A stretch of 8,863 nucleotides of DNA, from assembly GCA_007116685.1 (NCBI GenBank), contig SKIC01000112.1, positions 1 to 8,863 on the forward strand. The letters are read 5' to 3'. The notes under the pieces are model-generated. The model saw nothing but the letters and a program-made list of their open reading frames with translations, was not told the DNA's origin and ran no database searches. Source of the stretch: Balneolales bacterium (lineage in GTDB: Bacteria; Bacteroidota; Rhodothermia; Balneolales; Natronogracilivirgulaceae). The translations under genes and the position numbers were made by a program. This document shows, piece by piece, positions 1 to 6,547 of this stretch (its first letter is position 1; every line of letters starts with the position of its first letter).

Positions 1-2
1 AA

Positions 3-194
3 CGAGGTTTAACACAAGTCGAATTGGCGAAGATTATAAGTTCGAGTCAATCCCGTGTTGCAAAAATGGAAGCCGGAGAAGCGAGCACTTCATTAGATTT
101 GATGATCAAAACTTTGCTGCGACTTGGAACCTCAAAAAAGCAGATTGGCAATTTACTCACTGGAAAATTAAAACCGGATTTACAACCAGCCTAA
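3..194 (+). CDS. XRE-family helix-turn-helix regulator, 3' part only
   Basis: The reading frame is open from the window edge and ends with TAA at 192-194, giving 63 visible residues of the C-terminal part. The start RGLTQVELAKIISSSQSRVA matches helices 2 and 3 of a lambda-Cro/XRE helix-turn-helix, in the style 'LTQxELA..SQSRVAKMEAG'. A short helical tail follows (SLDLMIKTLLRLG). Small proteins of this kind bind DNA. Many are antitoxins of type II toxin-antitoxin pairs, with the toxin gene upstream, but others are stand-alone regulators. The upstream neighbour lies outside the window, so the antitoxin reading is only a possibility. The family call rests on the HTH pattern seen directly. The start codon and full length are not visible. 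Confidence 0.85.
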   Translation, partial: RGLTQVELAKIISSSQSRVAKMEAGEASTSLDLMIKTLLRLGTSKKQIGNLLTGKLKPDLQPA

Positions 195-228
195 AATTTA
201 TCGTTTGCGCAGGGCAACTAACTATTTA

Positions 229-253
229 TTATGCCCACTCTAACTGGGCATAA
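229..253 (+). terminator. Hairpin downstream of the XRE gene, possible terminator
   Basis: A perfect 9-bp inverted repeat, TTATGCCCA (229-237) and TGGGCATAA (245-253), with a 7-base loop lies 34 bases after the XRE stop codon. No clean T-tract follows on the plus strand, so if it terminates transcription it is not a textbook intrinsic terminator. It could also serve minus-strand transcription. The hairpin is seen directly and its function is inferred. Confidence 0.45.
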
Positions 254-577
254 GCTCTTATTAATATCCACATTTCAAACCGTGTTCACAAACTTGATCG
301 CCGCTAATAGCAATGCTATGCCAATTAATGTTATAATTCCGTCTGTTAGAATTTTGCTCAATAAGTACCTTATTAACACAAAGTGTCAATAAGAAGTTAT
401 TTTTCTCAAAATCAAAAGTGTAGGTTATTAGGAATTTCATTATTGCCATCTGCTGCGGGTAATGTTTTTCGTTTTTAAAAAATGGGAAAGTTTAGGCGGG
501 CTTATGATTTTGGAATTTGTGATTTTTGACAAATTCTAAATCAATCGCAGTCGGGGGGCGACGGCTTTATTTTTTTT

Positions 578-612
578 CGGACGTTGGGGACGGCGTCCTG
601 CTATTCTGCTAT
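578..612. repeat. Small GC-rich repeat-like segment downstream of rpe
   Basis: The segment contains GGACG (579-583) and CGTCC (594-598), which can pair. It also holds a 7-base tandem repeat, CTGCTAT, at 598-604 and 606-612. The block is clearly richer in G and C than the AT-rich DNA around it and follows a T-tract. Position and composition suggest a copy of an interspersed non-coding repeat, but no second copy lies in this window, so this remains a guess. Confidence 0.3.
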
Positions 613-622
613 AGGGAGTGAA

Positions 623-1291
623 TCAGGAATTAGCCAAATCCAATAATTCTTTTACTCTCGCCGGGATATCATCGGCGCCAAAAACGCTGCTGCCGGCTAC
701 TAAGGTGTCGGCTCCGGTTTGGGCTATGTCTTTGATGTTTTTTAGGCCCACGCCACCATCTACTTCCAGGCGGAAGTTCAAATTGTGTTGTGCTCGCAGA
801 TTGGCAATGGTTTCCAGACGTGACAGGGTGGAGGGGATAAAAGATTGTCCGCCAAAACCGGGATTAACACTCATCAATAGCACCAAATCCACATCTTCAA
901 GAATTGGATATAGCATTTCCAGAGGAGAGCCGGGATTTAACACCGCACCGCACTGAATACCTTTTTGCTTGATATTTTGCAGAGAACGGTGAATATGGGG
1001 TGTGGCTTCGCAATGCACTGAGATTAAATCAGCGCCGGCATCAATGAAAGCATCCACATAGTGGTCGGGATTGTAAATCATTAAGTGCACATCCAAAAAA
1101 GCATCGGTTGCACGATTGGCCGCTTCTACAATCATCGGTCCGTAACTGATATTGGGAACAAAATGACCGTCCATGATATCGCAGTGAATCCATTTTGCGC
1201 CACCTGTTACGGATTCCTGTATTTGTGAACCAAGTTGGGTGTAATCAGCCGCCAAAATGGATGGCGCTAATATGATTTCGTGCTTTGCCAT
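623..1291 (-). CDS. rpe: Ribulose-phosphate 3-epimerase
   Basis: The enzyme interconverts D-ribulose 5-phosphate and D-xylulose 5-phosphate in the cytoplasm, in the pentose phosphate pathway. The 222-residue protein has the usual family length and a complete TIM barrel. It opens with LAPSILAADY (8-17), followed by HCDIMDGHFVPN (36-47) and DVHLMI (67-72). Then come NPGFGGQ (143-149) and EVDGGV (176-181). The expected metal ligands H36, D38, H69 and D178 are present, and D38 and D178 are the acid/base pair. The start is ATG at 1291 with no strong Shine-Dalgarno site, and a Bacteroidota-type -7 box lies about 30 bases upstream. It follows porD on the same strand after a 67-base gap and may also be reached by read-through from porD. 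Confidence 0.98.
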   Translation of the reverse strand: MAKHEIILAPSILAADYTQLGSQIQESVTGGAKWIHCDIMDGHFVPNISYGPMIVEAANRATDAFLDVHLMIYNPDHYVDAFIDAGADLISVHCEATPHIHRSLQNIKQKGIQCGAVLNPGSPLEMLYPILEDVDLVLLMSVNPGFGGQSFIPSTLSRLETIANLRAQHNLNFRLEVDGGVGLKNIKDIAQTGADTLVAGSSVFGADDIPARVKELLDLANS

Positions 1292-1323
1292 GAATATTAT
1301 GAGCCTGAATTAAATATAAAGCC

Positions 1324-1331
1324 CAAAGATA
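1324..1331 (-). promoter_or_regulatory. Putative Bacteroidota -7 promoter element for rpe
   Basis: On the minus strand the bases read TATCTTTG, an exact match to the Bacteroidota -7 consensus TAnnTTTG. It lies 32 bases upstream of the rpe ATG, in the gap after porD. The -33 region at the expected spacing (1350-1354) reads CTTTT, close to but not identical with the TTTG consensus. The consensus is established knowledge, and use as a promoter here is inferred. Confidence 0.5.
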
Positions 1332-1358
1332 CAAAAGTAGTACGTCAGGAAAAGCCAA

Positions 1359-2264
1359 TCAGCGTAGTTTTTCGTATTCGGAAATGTGGCTGTTATCCAT
1401 TTCTGTGAGCAGATTAAATGCCGTTAAGCGGTCATTTGGGCTGGCATCCATAAAAACAGCTGTAAATTCACGGTATTTTGTGGTAAAAAGTATATCAAAA
1501 GGGTAGGTGTCTGTCGTTTGGCGTTGCGCCTGACGAAGCAATTGAAATGACTCAATCACATTTTCACGGGCGCGGTCCGGAGTCTGTACAAATCTGTCCA
1601 AGCCATGACGATGATATTGGTAAAAGGCTTTTCTGAAATCTTCGTAATTCGGATTTAGCATTTGGTTTACGAGGTGAAATCGCGTTCTTCGGGAGCTCCC
1701 GCTGCTTCCCCAACCGGTAGCGCCGGATGAGTTGGCAACCTCCAAAATATTTTGCGCCCTTCGGAAATGCTCTTGTCCGCCTAATTCGGAAAAAGAGTCG
1801 TAATCAAAACCGAGAATCATCATTGCATAAAAATCCAGCATGGTGGCAATGCTGTCAAATTGGAATTCATCATGGGTAAGAGTTTGATTTCTGTTGAAAG
1901 AAAAAGTCCAATTGTTATCGCTAATTACAACCAGGGGAGTAACTAACATAGTGTTATAGATGGGGCGCTCGGATTGAATTACAAAAGTTCCGTTAAATCG
2001 GTCGCCTTCTACAGAATTCAAAACAATCTGAATGTTCAAGCGGATACGTTCGTGTTCCTGAAAGCGATCTTCAACCCAATTGGTTTCGCGAAGGTATTCT
2101 CGGATCAGTGGTGCTAATTGATCCAGATAATCCAAACCGGAACTGGCAGAAATAGGAGAGGTGTTCACATCCACATTAACCTCGAAAACCTGATTTTGTG
2201 CATTCAGTGAATTGGAAGCAAAAAATAAAAAGGCGATAAAAAATAAAAGACTGATGTTTTTCAT
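1359..2264 (-). CDS. porD: Type IX secretion system protein PorD (DUF4835)
   Basis: PorD-family (DUF4835) proteins are exported proteins needed for type IX secretion and gliding machinery in Bacteroidota. I place the start at ATG 2264, giving 301 residues. The frame can be extended to a TTG at 2279, but the ATG gives a clean signal peptide: MKN, a hydrophobic stretch at about 4-19, and probable cleavage after NA (21-22) before QNQVFEV. Family features are QSERPIYN (97-104), the helix LDFYAMMILGFDYDSFS (143-159), GGQ (162-164), AQNILE (170-175) and YHRHGLD (217-223). The length and motif order match the family as I know it. The protein probably works in the periplasm or at the outer membrane. 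Its neighbour rpe is unrelated in function, and no other T9SS gene is visible here. Confidence 0.93.
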   Translation of the reverse strand: MKNISLLFFIAFLFFASNSLNAQNQVFEVNVDVNTSPISASSGLDYLDQLAPLIREYLRETNWVEDRFQEHERIRLNIQIVLNSVEGDRFNGTFVIQSERPIYNTMLVTPLVVISDNNWTFSFNRNQTLTHDEFQFDSIATMLDFYAMMILGFDYDSFSELGGQEHFRRAQNILEVANSSGATGWGSSGSSRRTRFHLVNQMLNPNYEDFRKAFYQYHRHGLDRFVQTPDRARENVIESFQLLRQAQRQTTDTYPFDILFTTKYREFTAVFMDASPNDRLTAFNLLTEMDNSHISEYEKLR

Positions 2265-2398
2265 GCGCTTATAACGCAAAATATTAATGACTATTGGCTG
2301 AATGTGATTAAAATATCAAATTTCAAATCGTCCGACAATTTACCTGCATTTGCTTTAATTTGTCAGCTAAATATTTGAACCTATTTATTGAAATTATT
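2265..2398. promoter_or_regulatory. Divergent intergenic region between porD and the cupin-cysE-cysM operon
   Basis: This 134-base AT-rich gap must hold promoters for both directions. On the plus strand, TTTG at 2349-2352 is followed after 19 bases by TATTTG (2372-2377). That resembles a -33/-7 pair, although the second element lacks the two spacer bases of TAnnTTTG. If used, transcription would start just upstream of the TTG at 2399. On the minus strand, TATTTTG (2287-2281) is a similarly imperfect -7 candidate for porD. No riboswitch-like structure was recognised ahead of the cysteine genes. Confidence 0.3.
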
Positions 2399-2911
2399 TT
2401 GGCACTAGAAACAGCAAAGCAGAACATATTTAAAGAACTGGAATCATTTATTGAGGCATCAGGCCTTACTTTGGTATCCAAGGATATCGACAGGCCATGG
2501 GGTGGTTTTTTTGTGATAGATGAAAAGGATTCAGAGGCATTCATCCATAAATTTTTCCCGGAATTACTTTTAAACGAAGAGGTTATTGGTTCTAAAGTAA
2601 GCCCGAAAATCCTCGTGGTGGCGCCCAAAACCAGATTGTCATGGCAGTATCATAATTTCCGTTCGGAAATCTGGAAACTGGTTGATGGGAAAGCGAAAAT
2701 CATGCTTAGTGCCAGTGATCACCAACCACCGGCGCAGGATATGGTAACCGGTCAGGTTGTCGTAATCAATCAAGGGGAACGCCATCGTTTAATTGGCGAT
2801 TCGGATAGTTGGGGAATCATCGCAGAAATCTGGAAACATGATGATCGTGATAATCCATCAACAGAAAACGATATCGTTCGCATTGCAGACGATTATGGCA
2901 GAAATACCTAG
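2399..2911 (+). CDS. Cupin protein resembling type II mannose-6-phosphate isomerase
   Basis: A single-domain cupin of about 170 residues. The frame has no ATG near its start. TTG at 2399 matches the place where I recall relatives beginning, while a TTG at 2360 would add 13 residues. Visible motifs are RPWGGFF (32-38), then LSWQYHNFRSEIW (80-92) and VVINQGERHRLIG further on. LSxQxHxxRxExW is typical of the C-terminal domain of type II phosphomannose isomerase/GDP-mannose pyrophosphorylase enzymes. H85 and E90 are probable metal ligands, and Q83 stands where many cupins have the first histidine. Homologues are often labelled mannose-6-phosphate or phosphoheptose isomerase, but the substrate is not proven. 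Its stop lies 5 bases before the cysE ATG, so the two are very likely co-transcribed, though no link to cysteine synthesis is evident. Confidence 0.85.
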   Translation: MALETAKQNIFKELESFIEASGLTLVSKDIDRPWGGFFVIDEKDSEAFIHKFFPELLLNEEVIGSKVSPKILVVAPKTRLSWQYHNFRSEIWKLVDGKAKIMLSASDHQPPAQDMVTGQVVVINQGERHRLIGDSDSWGIIAEIWKHDDRDNPSTENDIVRIADDYGRNT

Positions 2912-2916
2912 CATTT

Positions 2917-3723
2917 ATGGATTCCAATTTTTTATCTGAACTTTATACTGAGCATCAAAAAGCCTTAGAATGTCCGTCGCCCATTAGAGTGACTCGCTTT
3001 TTTAAAAAAGTCTTGGGTTTTCTTTTTCCGGAACACAGCGAGATCAAATACGAAAACGAAATTGCTTTTGAGGCCGAATTCGCAAAACTGAAATCAGAAT
3101 TATTGCACATTTTGTCCAGGCGAAGCGAATCTTCTTTTGAACAAGACAAAGAGCGAGCCGATTACATCTTCAGTGAACTGCCAAAAGTTCGCGAAATGTT
3201 GGTAAAAGATGTCGAAGCGATTTATATGGGCGATCCCGCTGCCCGAAATCATGATGAAGTCATTCGTACCTACCCAGGATTTTATGCTATTGCTGCCTAC
3301 CGTATTGCTCATTTATTTCATACGCTGGATATGTTGCTGATAGCACGGATTATTTCCTCTCATGCCCACAACAAAACCGGCATTGATATTCATCCCGGCG
3401 CAAATATCGGCTCACACTTTTGCATAGACCACGGTACCGGAGTGGTGATTGGGGAAACCACGGATATCGGGAATCATGTCAAACTTTACCAGGGCGTAAC
3501 TTTGGGCGCCTTGAGTGTGGATAAAGAAGATGCCAAAACCAAACGTCATCCGAATATAGAAGACCACGTTGTTATTTATGCCGGAGCCACCATACTGGGC
3601 GGAAAAACTACGGTTGGTCACCATACTGTGATTGGAGGGAATGTTTGGCTAACTGAGAGCGTGGCACCTCACAGCAGACTTTATTATGAGTCAAAATTGG
3701 TTCAAAAAGGCGCAGAATTATAA
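2917..3723 (+). CDS. cysE: Serine O-acetyltransferase
   Basis: The enzyme transfers acetyl from acetyl-CoA to L-serine to make O-acetylserine, the first step of cysteine biosynthesis in the cytoplasm. The 268-residue protein has an N-terminal helical domain (about 1-150) and a C-terminal left-handed beta-helix of hexapeptide repeats (about 155-250). Conserved residues are DPAA (106-109), GIDIHPG (155-161) and IDHGTGVVIGET (170-181). D157 and H172 correspond to the catalytic Asp/His pair of E. coli CysE. The C-terminus departs from the E. coli type: the usual AGVPARIV is replaced by RLYYESKLVQK and the protein ends in Leu, not the Ile that inserts into the O-acetylserine sulfhydrylase active site. 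cysM follows 28 bases later, so the operon supplies both steps of the pathway. Confidence 0.96.
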   Translation: MDSNFLSELYTEHQKALECPSPIRVTRFFKKVLGFLFPEHSEIKYENEIAFEAEFAKLKSELLHILSRRSESSFEQDKERADYIFSELPKVREMLVKDVEAIYMGDPAARNHDEVIRTYPGFYAIAAYRIAHLFHTLDMLLIARIISSHAHNKTGIDIHPGANIGSHFCIDHGTGVVIGETTDIGNHVKLYQGVTLGALSVDKEDAKTKRHPNIEDHVVIYAGATILGGKTTVGHHTVIGGNVWLTESVAPHSRLYYESKLVQKGAEL

Positions 3724-3751
3724 GTATAAAAGAAGTACATAACGAGTGATT

Positions 3752-4630
3752 ATGAATATCATAGATTTGGTTGGAAATACTCCTTTAGTAAAAATTAGAA
3801 ATCTTGCCCCAAATTCGAATGTATCTATTTACTGTAAATTAGAGGGACAAAATCCGGGTGGCAGTGTGAAAGACCGTGCTGCGCTTGGAATGATTACTGG
3901 CGCCCTTGAACGTGGGGAGATTAAAGAGGGAGACAAACTTGTAGAGGCCACAAGTGGAAATACGGGAATTGCACTGGCAATGATCGCAAAACTCAAAGGT
4001 TTGCACATGACTTTAATTATGCCGGAAAATTCCACGTTGGAGCGAGTACAAACCATGCGTGCTTATGACGCCGAAGTGATTTTAACGTCTGCTGATAAAA
4101 CCATCGAATATTCCCGCACTTTGGCAGAAGAAATGGCAGCCACCGGAGAGTATCAAATGTTGAATCAATTCGGAAATCCCGATAATTACCGAATGCACTA
4201 TAAAACTACCGGACCGGAAATCTGGAAGGATACCAAAGGTGAGATAACGCACTTTGTTTCGTCGATGGGTACAACAGGTACAATCATGGGTGTTTCCAGA
4301 TATTTGAAAGAGCAAAATCCCGAAGTACAAATAGTAGGTGTGCAACCCAAAGAAGGTTCTCAGATTCCGGGAATTCGAAGATGGTCTCCCGAATTTCTAC
4401 CTGCCATTTACGAAGAAGACAGAGTGGATCAGATTATTGATGTAAGTCAGGATGAGGCGGTTGCTATGACTAGGAAGATGGCCGAAGAAGAGGGGATTTT
4501 TGCAGGGATGAGTAGTGGCGGTGCTTTGGCAGCGGCTCGAAAATTATCAGAAAGCTTAGATCAAGGTCTGATAGTTTGTATTACTTGTGATAGAGGTGAT
4601 CGCTATTTGAGTTCGGATATTTTTCTTTAG
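3752..4630 (+). CDS. cysM: Cysteine synthase B (O-acetylserine sulfhydrylase)
   Basis: A PLP-dependent enzyme that replaces the acetate of O-acetylserine with sulfide (CysM types also accept thiosulfate) to give cysteine. I choose ATG 3752 (292 residues), because MNIIDLVGNTPLVKI matches the family N-terminus; an in-frame GTG two codons upstream is less likely. Motifs in order are GGSVKDR (36-42) with PLP lysine K40, TSGNTG (67-72), QFGNPDN (139-145) and the PLP phosphate loop MGTTGT (172-177). The end, CDRGDRYLSSDIF (279-291), is the CysM-type C-terminus and favours CysM over CysK. It is the last gene of the cupin-cysE-cysM operon, and a hairpin terminator begins within its stop codon. Confidence 0.95.
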   Translation: MNIIDLVGNTPLVKIRNLAPNSNVSIYCKLEGQNPGGSVKDRAALGMITGALERGEIKEGDKLVEATSGNTGIALAMIAKLKGLHMTLIMPENSTLERVQTMRAYDAEVILTSADKTIEYSRTLAEEMAATGEYQMLNQFGNPDNYRMHYKTTGPEIWKDTKGEITHFVSSMGTTGTIMGVSRYLKEQNPEVQIVGVQPKEGSQIPGIRRWSPEFLPAIYEEDRVDQIIDVSQDEAVAMTRKMAEEEGIFAGMSSGGALAAARKLSESLDQGLIVCITCDRGDRYLSSDIFL

Positions 4631-4655
4631 ATTTTGACAAAATCTTTTCTTTTTT
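4629..4655 (+). terminator. Intrinsic terminator of the cupin-cysE-cysM operon
   Basis: A perfect 7-bp stem, AGATTTT (4629-4635) with AAAATCT (4639-4645), encloses a GAC loop and runs directly into a T-rich tract (TTTTCTTTTTT, 4645-4655). The stem starts with the last two bases of the cysM stop codon. It is AT-rich and so thermally weak, but the shape and U-tract fit an intrinsic terminator that separates this operon from the lipoprotein gene. Confidence 0.75.
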
Positions 4656-4720
4656 ATTCGCATATTGCCCATCAGAATAATCCTTTGAAACATAATTTTC
4701 TAACTCGTGGAGTACTCTGA

Positions 4721-5221
4721 ATGAATCGAAAAGCCCTTTTAGTAATCGTATCTTTATTTGTAGCATTTGCCGTTTTTTTCTCTTGCACCTCTGAACAAAA
4801 CTCAAATAACACCCCCCTCGAAGAACCAAGTGTGCAGGTTAATATTCCCCTGATTTATCACATGAGTTTTATGAGCCGCTACACGAAAAAACTTTACTTT
4901 TCCGGAATGGCTGAAAATTGGGGATTGGCCGATATCTACAGTCATGAATTAGAAGAAATTTCCGATATCATTATGGATGTGGGATATGTGCATGATGGAA
5001 TAGATGTTGGAGAGCTCCTGAAAATTTTACTCGTCCCACAACTTAAGTTAGTTGAAGAAGCGATTGAAAAACGAGACAAAGCTCAATTTGTGTCAAGTTA
5101 TAGAGGCTTAATTCAGACCTGTAATTCTTGTCATGTGGCTGCAAATTACTCGGCTGTAAGAGTTACTGTTCCGGAAACGAATCCATTCAATCACGATTTT
5201 ACCCCGATGAGTCGTAATTAA
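4721..5221 (+). CDS. Lipoprotein with a single CxxCH haem-binding motif, cytochrome c-like
   Basis: A 166-residue protein with a lipoprotein signal: positively charged MNRK, hydrophobic segment 5-20 and a lipobox-like FFSC with Cys22 as the lipidation site. The mature part is mainly helical. It has one c-type haem motif, CNSCH (134-138), near the C-terminus, preceded by helices at about 45-65, 70-90, 97-118 and 120-137. A helical bundle with CxxCH in the last helix recalls cytochrome c' / c556-like proteins, but I do not recognise a named family. It is probably anchored to a membrane facing the periplasm. A GGAG at 4709-4712 lies 8 bases before the ATG. It stands alone between the cysM terminator and the dcd operon, so the context gives no partner. 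Haem attachment is inferred from the motif only. Confidence 0.75.
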   Translation: MNRKALLVIVSLFVAFAVFFSCTSEQNSNNTPLEEPSVQVNIPLIYHMSFMSRYTKKLYFSGMAENWGLADIYSHELEEISDIIMDVGYVHDGIDVGELLKILLVPQLKLVEEAIEKRDKAQFVSSYRGLIQTCNSCHVAANYSAVRVTVPETNPFNHDFTPMSRN

Positions 5222-5240
5222 TTCTTCTGACTCATAGTTT
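5207..5240 (+). terminator. Possible terminator overlapping the end of the lipoprotein gene
   Basis: ATGAGTC (5207-5213) and GACTCAT (5229-5235) form a perfect 7-bp stem with a 15-base loop that contains the stop codon, followed by AGTTTTAATA. The T-run is short, so termination is plausible but not strong. Confidence 0.4.
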
Positions 5241-5333
5241 TAATAGATTTCTGAATCAATGTTTGGCTTTATAGGTTAGTTATTTCCTATTTTCACGAAA
5301 AGTATAACCCTCATTTTCCATTCCAGTTTATTT

Positions 5334-6521
5334 ATGTCTTCCACTCTTGCCGGTGAACTAACCAATCTCAAACTCAGGACTAAAGGCGTTTTGCCTATTC
5401 AAAAACTGAAATCTCTGGTTGATGCCGGTATTATTTGGTCTGATGTAGAATTCCCAATCCATGATGATCAATTTCAGCCCAACTCCATAGATTTACGTTT
5501 GGGAACCATAGCGCACCGGGTACGTTGCAGTTTTTTACCGGAGAGTGAATCCGTAGATAGCAAACTCAAGAAATTAACATCGCATTCTTTTGATTTGCGT
5601 GAAGGTGCTGTGCTGGAACCGAATTGCACGTACATCATTCCATTATTGGAGCAAGTACGTTTACCGAAGAATTTAGAGACGGTATTATCTTCTCATAAAT
5701 TGGAATCCACCGAGCCACTAACCGCAAGAACAAACCCGAAAAGCTCAACAGGGAGACTGGATATTTTTACCAGAGTTATCACAGATTTTTCGCATCGCTT
5801 CGAAGAAATCAATGCTGGTTATCATGGCACGCTATATTTAGAGGTTGTTCCAAAATCATTTCCTGTGCGTGTAAAAACCGGTCAGCGTTTAAATCAGCTT
5901 CGTATTCGTCACGGATTCGAATTGCTTTCAGATCAGGAAATTCTGCGCAATCACAATCAAGCGGCTATTTTGTTTGATGATGAGGGCCATCCGATTCCAA
6001 CTGATAACCTAAATGTGCACAACGGACTTTTCATGAGCGTAAACCTTCAGGGTAAGAAGGGTGAGGTAGTTGGTTATAAAGCGAAAAAGAATCGTGATTT
6101 GATTGATTTGGATCGAACCAATTTCTACAAAGTCTCTGAGTTTTGGGATCCCATTTATGCTCAGGCTGACGATTATTTAATTTTGGAACCGGAGGCATTT
6201 TATATTTTTGCTTCTAAGGAGCGATGCCGAATTCCGGTGCATCTTGCTGCTGAAATGGTTCCTTATGATACCGGTTCCGGTGAGTTACGAACACATTACG
6301 CCGGATTTTTCGATAGTGGCTTTGGTATAAATGAGAATGGTGCGAGAGCTGTGCTTGAAGTCCGATCTCATGATGTACCTTTTTTGATTGAAGATGGGCA
6401 AACTTTCTTTAGAATGGTTTTTGAACCAAATATGGAAGTGCCTGATATTATGTATGGTGTTGATATAAAGAGTAATTACCAGGGCCAGGATTTAAAACTT
6501 GGCAAGCATTTCATTTCCTGA
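5334..6521 (+). CDS. dcd: Two-domain 2'-deoxycytidine 5'-triphosphate deaminase
   Basis: This enzyme class deaminates dCTP to dUTP, feeding dUMP and thymidylate synthesis. At 395 residues it is twice the length of E. coli Dcd. It matches the long deaminase family (the DCD_N/DCD_C type, which I know mostly from Alphaproteobacteria), built from two dUTPase-fold domains. Domain 1 has FQPNSIDLRLG (47-57), NPKSSTGRLD (134-143, equivalent to the RSSLAR phosphate-binding motif) and INAGYHGTLYLEV (159-171), with E170 as the likely catalytic Glu. Domain 2 has HYAGFFDSGFG (321-331) and VLEVRSHDVPF (340-350) but no SSxxR-like motif. The end, SNYQGQDLKLGKHF, is typical of the family. It is the first gene of a likely operon with the Fe-S protein (26 bases later) and rsmE. 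The gene could encode the deaminase alone or also a dUTPase activity. Confidence 0.9.
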   Translation: MSSTLAGELTNLKLRTKGVLPIQKLKSLVDAGIIWSDVEFPIHDDQFQPNSIDLRLGTIAHRVRCSFLPESESVDSKLKKLTSHSFDLREGAVLEPNCTYIIPLLEQVRLPKNLETVLSSHKLESTEPLTARTNPKSSTGRLDIFTRVITDFSHRFEEINAGYHGTLYLEVVPKSFPVRVKTGQRLNQLRIRHGFELLSDQEILRNHNQAAILFDDEGHPIPTDNLNVHNGLFMSVNLQGKKGEVVGYKAKKNRDLIDLDRTNFYKVSEFWDPIYAQADDYLILEPEAFYIFASKERCRIPVHLAAEMVPYDTGSGELRTHYAGFFDSGFGINENGARAVLEVRSHDVPFLIEDGQTFFRMVFEPNMEVPDIMYGVDIKSNYQGQDLKLGKHFIS

Positions 6522-6547
6522 GATAAAATTGATTTCTTGAGCGAACT

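Larger units (their letters stand above)
195..622. other. Non-coding interval between the XRE gene and rpe
   Basis: This 428-base stretch holds no gene I can support. It contains the hairpin at 229-253 and a second AT-rich hairpin, GAATTTGT (513-520) paired with ACAAATTC (529-536) over an 8-base loop. There is a G-rich patch at 551-559 and a T-tract at 568-577. A short GC-rich repeat-like segment lies at 578-612, next to the rpe stop. An open frame of 62 codons on the minus strand (449-261) overlaps an equally featureless plus-strand frame, and neither shows a recognisable domain. Confidence 0.6.

Noticed and set aside
261..449. Open frame of 62 codons on the minus strand, and an overlapping plus-strand frame at 231-392
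   Set aside because: No recognisable domain, signal or ribosome-binding site. Open frames on both strands of the same AT-rich stretch suggest chance. I would reconsider if homologues with a conserved frame were found.
618..956. 112-codon frame on the plus strand
   Set aside because: It lies opposite rpe, whose motifs and full length are unmistakable.
2746..2763. Extra regulatory site or internal start inside the cupin gene
   Set aside because: The sequence is fully explained by the conserved VVINQGERHR coding motif.
3829..4345. Minus-strand frames of 75 and 87 codons
   Set aside because: They are antisense to cysM, with no family features of their own.
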